DNA of 64,000 nt from Sodiomyces alkalinus F11 (taxonomy: Eukaryota; Ascomycota; Sordariomycetes; Glomerellales; Plectosphaerellaceae). Under the pieces are notes generated by a model. That model made no database searches, was not told the origin of the DNA, and worked only from the letters and a program-made list of their open reading frames with translations. The position numbers were made by a program, and so were the translations under genes. Of this stretch, positions 35,820-44,990 are shown in pieces; the first letter of the stretch is position 1, and every line of letters begins with the position of its first letter. Location of the stretch: contig NW_021167091.1 in the NCBI RefSeq assembly GCF_003711515.1, positions 268,340 to 332,339 on the forward strand, read 5' to 3'.

Positions 35820-36330
35820 TCTATAGAGGACGCTAGTATATAGAATAGTAGTCGCTATCCTATGCCCTTTAGCGATTGTTTAGGAGGTTCGGCGTTAGTA
35901 TAGGTTAGTATAATCGCTATCCTACGCCTGACTAGCGATTATTATGAAGGTTACCGTGTATTAGAGCTTAGGATCGATCCACGGTGCATACCGGTATATA
36001 GGTTAGTATAGTCGCTATTCCTACGTATTTAGCGACCGTGGATTCCTTAGTACTCCGCGCCTAGACCTATTAAAGGGGAGGCGATTAGGGGTTTAGTACC
36101 CCGTGGTTCTATTAGGACTCTGGTTCTACGGAGGACGCTAGTATATAGGATAGTATAGGCGTTATCCTGCGCCCTTTAGCGATCGTTAAGAACGGTTAAT
36201 ATCAGTGCAGGTTAGTATAATCGCCTACGCCGATTAGTAATCCTTAGGAAGGTTATCGCGGTATCGAAGCTCGGGTTCCACGGTTAGTATAGGTTAGTAT
36301 AGTCGTTATTCCTACGCTTAACAGTGGTTC
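35820..36330 (+). repeat. Hairpin-forming iteron array of element A
   Basis: About six imperfect copies of a 45-50 bp unit of the form GTTAGTATAGGTTAGTATA, then TCGCTATCCTACGCC, then TAGCGATT, spaced 60-150 bp apart. The best copy contains the perfect inverted arms AATCGCTA (35,912-35,919) and TAGCGATT (35,933-35,940) around a 13-base loop. Element B carries the same arms at 58,959-58,966 and 58,980-58,987. Function unknown. Confidence 0.75.
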
Positions 36331-36632
36331 CTTTTATTACTCTACCCCTAAACCTATTAAAGGGGAGGCGTTTTCGCCTAGTATAAGCGGTCGTATCCGC
36401 CGGTATACTATATACCTGTTTAGTCTTAGTATATATAGTCTGTGACGGTGACCGCTAGTATACCGCGTGTCTATTTAATCTTAGTACACGTAGTTCGCGC
36501 CGTTAAGGGCGGCTACGCCTAGTACGCCAGCGTTTGCTAGTGAACTATATACCTGTTTAGTCTTAGCACACGTAGTCCGCGCCGGGCGGTAGTACGCGAA
36601 CCTTGCCCTTAAGCTTAGTTACTACTATTTAA

Positions 36633-37006
36633 TATACTCTAACTAGGTATATCCTTGGCTAGCTAGTAGTATAGGACCTATAAGCCAGGCTTTTCTCGAG
36701 GGGTGACCTTTACTGTAAAATATAAGGTGTAATAAAGATATTTTCTCTAAGCTAAGGGGCCGCGCCCCTAGGACTNNNNNNNNNNNNNNNNNNNNNNNNN
36801 NNNNNNNNNNNNNNNNNNNNNNNNNNNNNNNNNNNNNNNNNNNNNNNNNNNNNNNNNNNNNNNNNNNNNNNNNNNNNNNNNNNNNNNNNNNNNNNNNNNN
36901 NNNNNNNNNNNNNNNNNNNNNNNNNNNNNNNNNNNGCTTATACTATAGTACCGCTAGGGTACCCCGTGGTACGCCCTAGTATTCCCGGTAGAATCTAGGG
37001 CGCATC
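36633..37006. repeat. Element A right terminal repeat, interrupted by an assembly gap
   Basis: Direct repeat of 31,520-31,876. Starts TATACTCTAACTAGG, ends GGGCGCATC. Positions 36,776-36,935 are N, so about 160 bases are unread and the true length is uncertain. Confidence 0.85.
36776..36935. other. Assembly gap (160 N)
   Basis: Run of N within the right terminal repeat of element A. The break at a long direct repeat is typical of repeat-collapse problems in assembly. Confidence 1.
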
Positions 37007-37011
37007 ACTAA

Positions 37012-37540
37012 CCGTCTTCGCGATATACTCGTGGAGTACTTAGATCCCCCTCTTTTTAGCCTTATACCGATCCTCTTCCACCTACTAGATCTTAAACTAT
37101 ATATCCTAATTACCTTTTCCTTTAATAGAGGCTAGAGGCGTTAGTAGATTTATTCGAATCCGGTACTTAGGCCGTTTAGCTTTATTAAGGTCGGGATTAA
37201 TAAGGTCGGCGATAGTATAGGAGTATGTGATAGTTATCACGGCTTTAATCTAAGGCCTCTAGTCTTTTAGAGCGGTAAGCGTTATAAGGCCTATAGTAGG
37301 CACTATTACTGTGGAAGCTATTATTATACTAATAAAAAGTAGTGGAATAGGATAAACGAAAAGGTTAATTAACTATACTAAATGCTTTAAACGGTAGTAC
37401 GATAAAAACGATAAAATAATTAAATAAAACTCAAATAGGCGGATATTACTAGTAATACTAAACTACCCACTATAGACTTAAGGCTGATTTTAATAGCCTA
37501 GAAGCTATAGAATTAATCGGAATAGCTTCGTTTATTAGAA
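37012..37540 (-). pseudogene. Copia-2 Gag N-terminal part
   Basis: Minus-strand degraded coding sequence reading KAKKRG, VLHEYIAKTV up to the element A junction; it continues as SSPYFKHLVR at 31,514 downward. It precedes a primer-site-like sequence at about 37,543-37,560, as expected for the start of gag. No methionine start can be fixed after RIP. Confidence 0.6.
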
Positions 37541-37542
37541 CG

Positions 37543-37560
37543 CCGGGCTTATAACTATTA
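37543..37560 (-). promoter_or_regulatory. Copia-2 primer binding site, half initiator tRNA-Met
   Basis: The minus strand reads TAGTTATAAGCCCGGCG. It fits the complement of the initiator tRNA-Met anticodon region (GGTTATGAGCCCAGCG) with RIP-type changes, and is nearly the same as the site in Copia-1. It implies that a Copia-2 5' LTR should begin near 37,560 and run toward the gene island; the partner LTR is not in the window. Confidence 0.5.
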
Positions 37561-37666
37561 GAATATAAATAAGGTACGCGGAATTATATGTGTATTTATC
37601 TAAGTGAAGTTGATAATACTTTACAGGGTTATCTAACTATACGGAAAAAGCAGGGGAAATGAGGGT

Positions 37667-37749
37667 GGATATATAGGACGGAGGTACTCCACACGTCTGA
37701 CATAATGTGGTTTGTCACACCTCGATAAGGTGGCTGTGGGCATCTGACA
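37667..37749 (+). repeat. Inverted repeat, MCM3-side copy (83 bp)
   Basis: Reverse-complementary to 42,360-42,443. The inner half (TTTGTCACAC, then CGATAAGGTGGCTGTGGGC) is almost identical between copies. The outer half differs mainly by C/T and G/A changes. It ends 151 bp before the MCM3 start codon. Each copy lies upstream of a gene in the same orientation relative to transcription, so a shared promoter element is possible. Confidence 0.85.
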
Positions 37750-37900
37750 TCATTACTACCAATCCCACCAGGATCAAAGTCACTTGCCGTGCCTCTAAGT
37801 TCTCTTTAACCGCTGCTGCACAAGCAGTGTTTAGAGCTACACCCTGTGCCCAAAGGCCTGATTTTTTTCTCTTCGAGGAACAACGTTCATTTTCTCAAAC

Positions 37901-40674
37901 ATGGACTCTTTTATGTTGCAAGATGCAGCTGCAGCTGATCGAGTCCGCCAAGCTGAGGATTTCCTTGACCCCAGTATGATAGGACATGAACATCCTACAC
38001 GTATTGGTTGTATGTCGTCAATCACTTGCTAATTTACCCACAGGAAGTCCCCATGCACGGAGCTACAAGCCCGATATCATTCTGATGGTCCAGAAGAATC
38101 AGAGGCGTCTTAATGTCCACATCGACCACGTGCGAGATCATAATCCTCAACTTGCCGACGGTATCCTCTACCAGCCCTTTGACTACACGCTTGCTTTCGA
38201 CCACGCACTTAAGGAGATCGTCAAAAGTCTCCCACAAGTCCGAGATGACATTGCAGACACACCATACTACTGTGCTTGGTCCGGCAGCTTTGGCTCCAAT
38301 GGCTGCAATCCCCGCACACTCTCCTCCCTTCACTTAAACAACATGGTGTCTCTTGAGGGCATTGTAACTCGGTGCTCTCTCATACGACCCAAGATTGTCA
38401 AGAGTGTCCACTACAGTGAAGTGAAGAATGAATTCCACTTTCGAGAGTACCACGACCAAACCATGGTCAATGGTGTACCCACTTCGAGCGTCTACCCCCA
38501 GGAGGACGATGAAGGGAACCCCCTGACCACGGAATATGGCTTCAGCAAGTACCGAGATCATCAGACAATATCCATACAGGAAATGCCAGAGCGCGCACCG
38601 GCTGGCCAGTTACCCCGCGGTGTAGATGCCATCCTCGACGATGATCTTGTGGATAAAGTGAAGCCCGGAGACAGAGTGCAGCTGGTGGGTATATACAAGA
38701 CACTTGGAAACAGGAACACGAATCACAACAGCGCGCTTTTCAAGACGGTTATTCTTGCCAACAATGTTGTGCTGCTGTCGACCAAGTCAGGAGGTGGCAT
38801 TGCGACAGCCCCTATTACCGACACCGATATCCGCAACATTAACAAGGTTGCCAAAAAGAAGAACCTTCTAGATTTATTATCACAGTCCCTTGCACCCAGT
38901 ATATACGGCCACGACTACATCAAAAAGGCAATCTTGCTGATGCTGCTTGGGGGCATGGAGAAAAATCTGGCGAACGGTACCCACCTTCGCGGAGACATCA
39001 ACATTTTGATGGTTGGCGATCCTTCAACAGCGAAGTCCCAGCTGTTGAGGTTCGTGCTAAACACAGCACCGCTGGCCATCGCGACCACGGGCCGGGGTTC
39101 GTCGGGTGTTGGACTTACAGCCGCCGTCACTTCCGACAAAGAAACCGGGGAAAGACGTCTAGAGGCAGGAGCCATGGTCATGGCTGACCGTGGCGTTGTC
39201 TGTATCGATGAGTTCGACAAAATGTCTGACATAGACAGAGTCTCCATCCATGAGGTTATGGAACAACAAACGGTAACAATCGCAAAAGCAGGCATCCATA
39301 CATCGCTGAACGCCAGATGTAGTGTTATCGCCGCTGCCAATCCTATCTTCGGCCAGTATGATACTCATAAGGACCCCCATAAAAACATTGCCCTGCCAGA
39401 CTCGTTACTGTCGCGCTTTGACCTTCTTTTCGTCGTTACCGATGATATCGAGGACTCCCGGGACAGGCAGGTTTCGGAGCATGTCCTGCGGATGCATCGC
39501 TACCGCCTGGCTGGCTCCGAGGAGGGTGCCCCTGTTAGGGAGGACTCCAACCACGCTTTCGGGGTCTCAATCAACACCCGAGGTGCTGGACAACCTGTAA
39601 CCGATGTATACGAGAAGTACGACGAGATGCTACACGCCGGGGTCACGGCCACGTCTGGGCGGGGTCCTGGCAGAAGGCCAGAAATTCTCAGTATCTCTTT
39701 CATGAAGAAATACATTCAATATGCCAAAACGAGAATTCGTCCTGTTTTGACGAAGGAAGCTGCGGGTCGAGCCAGGGACATATACGTCGGCCTTCGAAAT
39801 GACGTGATGGAAGGGAATCAGCGTCGGACGAGCCCTTTGACGGTACGCACATTCGAAACCCTTATTCGACTTGCCACTGCGCATGCCAAGGCGCGCCTCT
39901 CTACAAGGGTCGAGGAGCGCGATACGCTAGCAGCTGAATCCATTCTACGATTCGCCCTTTTTAAGGAAGTCGTCGAGGACGAATCTCGCAAGAAGCGGAG
40001 GAAAACACTCAACACGCATTTCGCCTCTTCCAGCGAGGAGAGCTCTGACAGCGATGATGGCGACGATGGAGTTGATTCGACGTACAGAGGCACTTCGACT
40101 AGCGCTGAACAGGCTCGTGGGTCCACGCAAAGAGTTCTGCGCCCGAGTGACACAGGAGGGGAGGTGCTGAACCGGCCTAACGGGGATGCCGATGCGCTGA
40201 ACGCGCAGTCGGGAACTGGAGAGGTCTTGGATGAATCCGATGGTGTGATCCCGACTCAAACGCAACGTGGCGACACAAGTTCTTCTATCCCGTTAACCGA
40301 GGCCCGGCAACCTTCTCAAAGGGACTCTACTGTTGATGATGCCGAACTTGCAAGCGGTGCCGCTACACTAACGCTCTCGGACAAGCCCATCACACATCAA
40401 CGTCTCTTTGAGTTTAGGGCTGCCCTGGGTCAGTTGCTCCACTCTGAGCTATTTGAAGACGGCTCCGCCGATGTGAAGTCCGTCATTCAGGCCGTCAACA
40501 GCAAAGTGCGTTCTAGTAGCGGGGTTCCTTTCAGTAAGGAGGAAGCTGTGATGGCCTTACGGATCATGGACGAAGCGAATCAAATTATGTTAGTTCTCTC
40601 TAGCAGCCGCTCTCACGAAAACTCATTAACCTCAGCACAGGTATACCGAAGGCGAACTCGTCTACGAGATTTGA
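37901..40674 (+). CDS. MCM3: MCM3, minichromosome maintenance helicase subunit, two introns
   Basis: Subunit of the nuclear MCM2-7 hexamer that licenses origins and unwinds DNA. I place exons at 37,901-37,973, 38,044-40,588 and 40,641-40,674, giving 883 residues, a usual length for fungal MCM3. Intron 1 (70 bp) has GTATGA, a TGCTAAT branch-like site and CCACAG. Intron 2 (52 bp) has GTTAGT, ATTAAC and GCACAG. Splicing restores the typical N-terminus (MDSFMLQDAAAADRVRQAED) and C-terminus (IMYTEGELVYEI). Motifs: Walker A GDPSTAKS at about 349-356, Walker B CIDEFDKM at 411-418, arginine finger SRFD at 481-484, a basic KKRRKT at about 674-679, an acidic Ser/Asp linker at about 685-705, and a C-terminal helical domain to the end. 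CpA and TpG are normal here, so no RIP. Unspliced reading would give wrong ends on both sides. Confidence 0.96.
37974..38043 (+). other. MCM3 intron 1 (70 bp)
   Basis: Donor GTATGA, branch-like TGCTAAT and acceptor CCACAG. Removal joins residue 24 to the conserved segment ARSYKPDIILM in frame through a split Arg codon. The intron contains an in-frame stop relative to exon 1. Confidence 0.9.
40589..40640 (+). other. MCM3 intron 2 (52 bp)
   Basis: Donor GTTAGT, branch-like CATTAAC, acceptor GCACAG. Splicing replaces an unrelated read-through tail with the conserved MCM3 ending IMYTEGELVYEI and a TGA at 40,672-40,674. Confidence 0.9.
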
Positions 40675-40975
40675 TCACGAGATGCTTGTATGCTTCCGCA
40701 GCGGCTCGTCTAATGAAGGCATATTTATATCCATTGCCGGATGTTTGTCACTGAAACAAGAAATGAGTCTATGCATTCATTGCATTCATTGCATTAATGC
40801 CATGGTGTCTGGGACAATAGTTGGGTTCGAGAGAAGGCGCGGAGGCGCGATAGAATAAAATCTGACATTTGGGTCAACCAACTGGGTTTCGTCGTTCGTT
40901 TAACTCCCCGTAGTTGACACCTGCAGACTTCTTTACCTCTCGCTTCTATCCTTTGTCGGTCCTCGATCCCGCCGC
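40675..40975. other. Intergenic region between convergent genes
   Basis: About 300 bp shared by the 3' ends of both genes. It contains a 9-bp tandem repeat (GCATTCATT, three copies, 40,773-40,799, the last imperfect) and an AATAAA at 40,854-40,859, a plausible poly-A signal for MCM3. Nothing else was recognised. No RIP pattern. Confidence 0.7.
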
Positions 40976-42294
40976 TTATGCATCACCCGCGATCCGAGCC
41001 CGAAATTCGTCTAGTCTGTCCCTGATTACGATGCCATTCCATGTTTCGCTTCCATCTTCCTCTTTGCCGAGATTCGGCATGCCTACCTGTTCGATAGCTA
41101 AACTTGCTGCCATACTTCCCCATATGGCCGCTTCCTCGATACCGAATCCTCTAGCTAGAGCAACAGACAGACCGCCCAGGAAACTGTTACCACCGCCGGT
41201 TGGGTCTACCACCCGAGCAGGATCTTGGTGGTAGGCCGGAATCCAACGCTCCAACCCTGGGTCGAACTCGATCTCCTCGCGTGCGATGATTCCATCTTCG
41301 TCGCGGAGCAGACCTTCGAGAAGGGCCTCCATATCTGTGTCCGGGCGTAGGCCGCCCCTTGGATGAGTCCTACTTCGATGCGTCGAACCGGTCTGGCAAA
41401 TACCGGGTTGTCGCTTGCGGCCGCCGTTGCGAGCAATATAACAACCCTGGTCCCCAGCACGTATCACCAAGGAAAACGACCGCAGTGGCATACTGGCAAG
41501 AAGCTGTTCGCAGGACCGCTCAATGGCGACAGTCGAGATGTCGCCAGTGTCGGGGTCGAGACCATCCTCCCCCATGAAACCAGCCAGCTCGGCATGATTA
41601 GGGCTACACACGTCGACTAAAGGCAGGGTGTTGGTGCAGTTGAGTAACTCCTCTGGTGTACATAGATCTGGGACTGGTTCCCAGACGAAAATCGGCTTCA
41701 CATATTGATCTGGCGGGCACAGTTCCTTCCTAGAACTTGTTATCTCAGTCACTAGCTCTTTGCACCTCGTTGGGGAGCATATGAGGTGGAAAGACTTGGA
41801 TAGAAGGAATGCGGGTGTGAGGTCTTGCGCAGTGAGCCGGTTTTTGGGGGTGGTATATCTGAAAGCCCGTTTGACTGTATTCCCGGCCTGCTCGTAGCCA
41901 TTCCACCCGCGAGTCGTCAGTCGGTCTGTATTTGATCGACATAGCGCTGAAGTATCCCAACTATCTATAAGGGCCGTGAGTTCTTCAGGGAAGTCTCTGC
42001 CTTTGTCCACGACCCAGCCGACAGAACTGGATTGAGGTGGGGGGGAAAAAAGACGAGCTCCAACGGCGGCGTAAGTGCCAGCGCCGCCAAGAATATCGTG
42101 CACCGGAGGAGAAGGCGGTAAGAACTCGATTTCATCTACGGTACGTTAACCCTGCGTTGGTTGATATCAAGGGAATCTCGGAGCAAGAGGTACGGACCTA
42201 TGATAACCATACCAAGGGTCAAGAAGTCAATAGGGCGCAAAGCAGCATGTTGGTCCTCTGTAAGCCGATTGCGGTTGGGAGGCAGCGGCTCCAT
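40976..42294 (-). CDS. MAK32-like PfkB/ribokinase-fold protein, one intron
   Basis: Exons on the minus strand at 42,294-42,198 and 42,135-40,976, giving 418 residues. The 62-bp intron (GTCCGT donor, CCGTAG acceptor) joins FLTLGMVII to DEIEFLPPSPPVHDILGGAG, restoring the usual MAK32-like N-terminus; the open stretch alone would start 43 residues late. The GGAGTYAAVGARLFSPP block at about 48-65 is the glycine-rich N-terminal sugar-kinase motif. VVDPTGGGNSFLGG at about 341-354 corresponds to the C-terminal PfkB signature, where most kinases have GAGD with a catalytic Asp; here it is Asn. Yeast MAK32 is needed for maintenance of a killer double-stranded RNA; its biochemical reaction is not known to me. 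Convergent with MCM3, about 300 bp apart. No RIP. Confidence 0.9.
42136..42197 (-). other. MAK32-like intron (62 bp)
   Basis: On the minus strand it begins GTCCGTACC and ends TACCGTAG. Removal gives ATA GAT GAA ATC (IIDEI) in frame with the conserved downstream block. The donor is less typical than GTATGT. Confidence 0.8.
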
Positions 42295-42359
42295 GCTGCT
42301 CTCTTGACCAGGGACAGGACTCTTTTATCTTGACCAGGGGATAACTACGCCAGGCCTTC

Positions 42360-42443
42360 TGTCAGATGCCCACAGCCACCTTATCGGAGTGTGACAAACC
42401 ATATTGTGTTAGATGTATAGAGTACCTCGCTCCTATACACCTC
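42360..42443 (-). repeat. Inverted repeat, MAK32-side copy (84 bp)
   Basis: Reverse complement of 37,667-37,749. It ends 65 bp before the start codon of the MAK32-like gene, again upstream and in the same orientation relative to the gene. The outer half carries T and A where the other copy has C and G (for example TATACATCT against CACACGTCT), so RIP-like change fades toward the gene. Confidence 0.85.
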
Positions 42444-42879
42444 TGCCGGGGTCAGAAACGTTAGCTTAATACCTAACCGGGAGGGGGGGGGTATATAGAC
42501 AGTCTAGCGCTATAATGACTATCGCTGACGTAATAGCCTTATAATATAGTGGCCCGATATTATATCCAGATAATATAGATATTATTAGATAGTACGTCTG
42601 CTATGTTCGGCTAATACTATATAAAAATAGTCAGGTATATTATAGCAGTTATTCTAAACGGTGAAATCTATAGTGATTAGTAAAAAACGGTAACGCAAAG
42701 AGGTATACTATTATATAGTCTACGGTATCCACTATATTATAAGACCTATTAAATAACTAATACTACTTAATATATTAACTAGTTTACGAAATACCTGCTA
42801 CTTAGCTATAATAGCTAAATTAATTAATATTACTCTAGTCACTCTATATACTACGTTAGTATAGTAAAGCTAATGGTAT

Positions 42880-44990
42880 AAGACGGTTAATAGTAAACCG
42901 AGCAGTTTATCCTAACCCTCGACAGCGACTATATCCTGTATAATATACTAGCTCGTATTTTACTATTTTAAGCGGACTATTCTATTTACCTAGGTATTAG
43001 AACCCCTCATCGGAATCCAGCTCCCGCTTTATATATATATTTATATCGGAAAGCCAGTCGGGCTTTATAATAGACGACTGTTTAGTAATCGTGATAACGG
43101 ACTATCTCGTATCCGTGAAATCTCTAATACTTCCTCCGTGGACTTTTATCGATTCGGAAGTTATATCGGGCGTATTAATAGGAGGTGTTATATGATACGA
43201 TATATAATACTAGTCACGGAGCTAATACACCTATTCCCTTACGCGGGACCGTCGTAAAACATCGCTATATTCGATATTTTTAATATCCAGGTTTATATAA
43301 AATTCTTTCCTAAGTTCCCGTATAACCTTAGCTAATACTTCGGCAGCTTAGATCTCTTTTATCTTATAGGAGTTAAGGCTAAAGGAGCGAGTTAGGAGAG
43401 GGGTAGGCTTATAGTGAATTATTAATTCGAAAGGGTCGATCTATTAGTAAGAATTATCCTTATAAGAATTATCCTTATAAGAATTATCCTTATAAGAATT
43501 ATCCTTATAAGAATTATCCTTATATTTTAGCCCTGTATCTAAGTCTAGGATCGTGGAGGGGAATTATTACCCGTTAGACTAAGAGCAGGATCTCTCCTCT
43601 TAAACGTCTACTAGGCTCTTTATTGGAATATAAAGTCTTAGAGAGGCGGTATATATTATTATTAAGGTAGGTAACGTAGGTGAAAAACTATAACCTATAT
43701 ACTAGGTAGGTTAGTATTCGACTTTGTTTCCCACTCTATAAGTACTAGTATAGCTTTTTACCTAGTAAAAAACAGATCTAAGGGTCTTAATATACGGATA
43801 ATAATATCTGTTAATACCACGAAGTTCATATAATATAATATTAGGAATCGACTTAATCTCTCGCTCGTAGAAATTATCGATATTTACCTAGTAAAAAGAA
43901 GGCTAAAACTAAAATCTAAACTGGATCTAACCTAGACCTACCTTAGGCGATATAAAATCCTTACTATTCTCCTAACCCCGTTATATAACCACCGATTCTA
44001 TCCCGAGGTAACTATATATAGGTAATATATTTTAGAATCTAGTAGTATTCTTTTTAAGGATATTATATTCTATAATTCCCGTGTCTATTCCTTTAATACC
44101 TTCTCCGGGATAATACCGCGTCCTTAAAGCTAAAATCATTTCACGAGATACATCGCTAGTAATATCTCTCCTCTTAAGACCTCCTTAATAGTATTATTAG
44201 TCTATATATCGCGGCCCCTTATTCTTTATCCTCTATTTCCTACCTTAAATACCTAAACCTAGCTAGTATCCTACTCCACTTACTACACGCTATATTTAAT
44301 AGTCTCCTTAGCTACTCTATTATTATCCGCTTAGTAAAAGCTAGTATTACCGTCCTTCGACTTATTCGTACGGGTATTTTAAGCGCGGCCTAGCTTAGAA
44401 GATTCAGTAATCTTCTTTATGGCGGTAGTCTTCTCTATATACTTACGAATCTTAGTCTTAGGCTTATACACTCCTAGAGTCTTAGCTATAATATCTAGTT
44501 TATTGTTATACTTTCGCTTCTAGGAGCCAGCTTACTTAGGATTATATCCCCTTCTATTACTACGTTCTTTAAGCTTTATAACGGTTATAATAAGATCTTT
44601 CTCCTAACGTCTAGTCCCGTTAATAGTGGTGAAACCTAGATATATAGTAGACTTCCGCTAGTTATTCACTATAGCCACTCGCTTAGGAATTAGAATAGCT
44701 ATATTTTTACCGTCCTGTATAATAATCTTATACTACCACTTATCGTGTAGGTTTCTCGTATATATAGAAAATAGAGCCTTATTCTAATAGACCGAGAGTG
44801 CCCCGAGGTAATATCCTCTATATAGGTTTTTACTATTATCCTTTTTTAGAGTATCGAAAAACGCATAGTATAGGAGCTACTATGACTTAGGTATACTAGT
44901 GTCTACTATAATACTTACTTTTAACTTCTAAGTAAGTAATATCTAGATCTTATCTATAGTAATAGTTAGTAATATTTAGTAAGCTATCTA
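42880..44990 (-). pseudogene. Unidentified degraded gene containing a YKDNS repeat
   Basis: The minus strand carries coding-like sequence with RIP-type stops. From right to left: a stretch near 44,640-44,870 (LYRGYYLGALSVY, DKWYYKIIIQDGKNIAIL), a Lys-rich stretch near 44,400-44,500 (KTKIRKYIEKTTAIKKI), five KDNSY units at 43,449-43,523, then LIIHYKPTPLLTRSFSL and VLAKVIRELRKEFYINL near 43,300-43,430. I do not recognise it, and these pieces may not be one gene. The unbroken in-frame repeat argues that this strand and frame were once translated. Confidence 0.3.
43449..43523 (-). repeat. 15-bp tandem repeat, five perfect copies
   Basis: AAGAATTATCCTTAT repeated five times without interruption. 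On the minus strand it encodes KDNSY units in the open frame of the surrounding unidentified gene. The unit contains no CpA or TpG, so RIP could not have altered it. Confidence 0.95.

Larger units (their letters stand above)
31520..37006 (-). mobile_element. Element A: unrecognised LTR-like element with a single degraded ORF
   Basis: About 5.5 kb (including an assembly gap) with direct terminal repeats of about 357 bp and TSD ACTAA. Inside, from right to left, are a hairpin-repeat array (35,820-36,330), G-runs and a purine tract (34,870-34,968), and one degraded minus-strand reading frame (about 32,330-33,990). A second copy of the same layout is element B at 54,914-59,989. No reverse transcriptase, integrase, DDE or tyrosine-recombinase motif was seen, and no clear tRNA primer site or long polypurine tract next to the repeats. 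Within each element the two repeats resemble each other more than those of the other element, which suggests copying through RNA. A non-autonomous LTR retrotransposon derivative is my best guess. Confidence 0.75.
20223..37560 (-). mobile_element. Copia-2, the oldest layer of the left stack, in five pieces
   Basis: Minus-strand Copia-type element. Pieces: 20,223-22,801 (reverse transcriptase and integrase), 28,456-29,603 (protease/Gag region), 31,371-31,514 and 37,012-37,540 (Gag), then a primer-site-like sequence at about 37,543-37,560. The separating segments are Copia-3, a truncated LINE, and element A. The Gag frame is continuous across element A: IAKTV, then SSPYFKHLVR. The reverse transcriptase is cut off just past its active site by LINE-L, so the remainder and the 3' LTR should lie beyond the left end of the window. 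No LTR pair can be shown here. Confidence 0.75.

Noticed and set aside
31520..37006. Element A as a Starship or Crypton-type tyrosine-recombinase element
   Set aside because: Direct terminal repeats and 5-bp duplications argue against it, and no recombinase R-H-R-Y pattern or captain-like gene was seen.
37986..40754. Single-exon 922-residue MCM3 gene
   Set aside because: Both ends disagree with MCM3 proteins. GT-AG introns at 37,974 and 40,589 give conserved ends and 883 residues.
37667..42443. The two-gene island as a transposon bounded by terminal inverted repeats
   Set aside because: No target-site duplication outside the repeats, no transposase inside, and the genes are ordinary housekeeping-type genes without RIP. 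The repeats fit an upstream position for each gene better.
43449..43523. CRISPR-like array
   Set aside because: The 15-bp units are directly adjacent with no spacers, in a eukaryotic genome.
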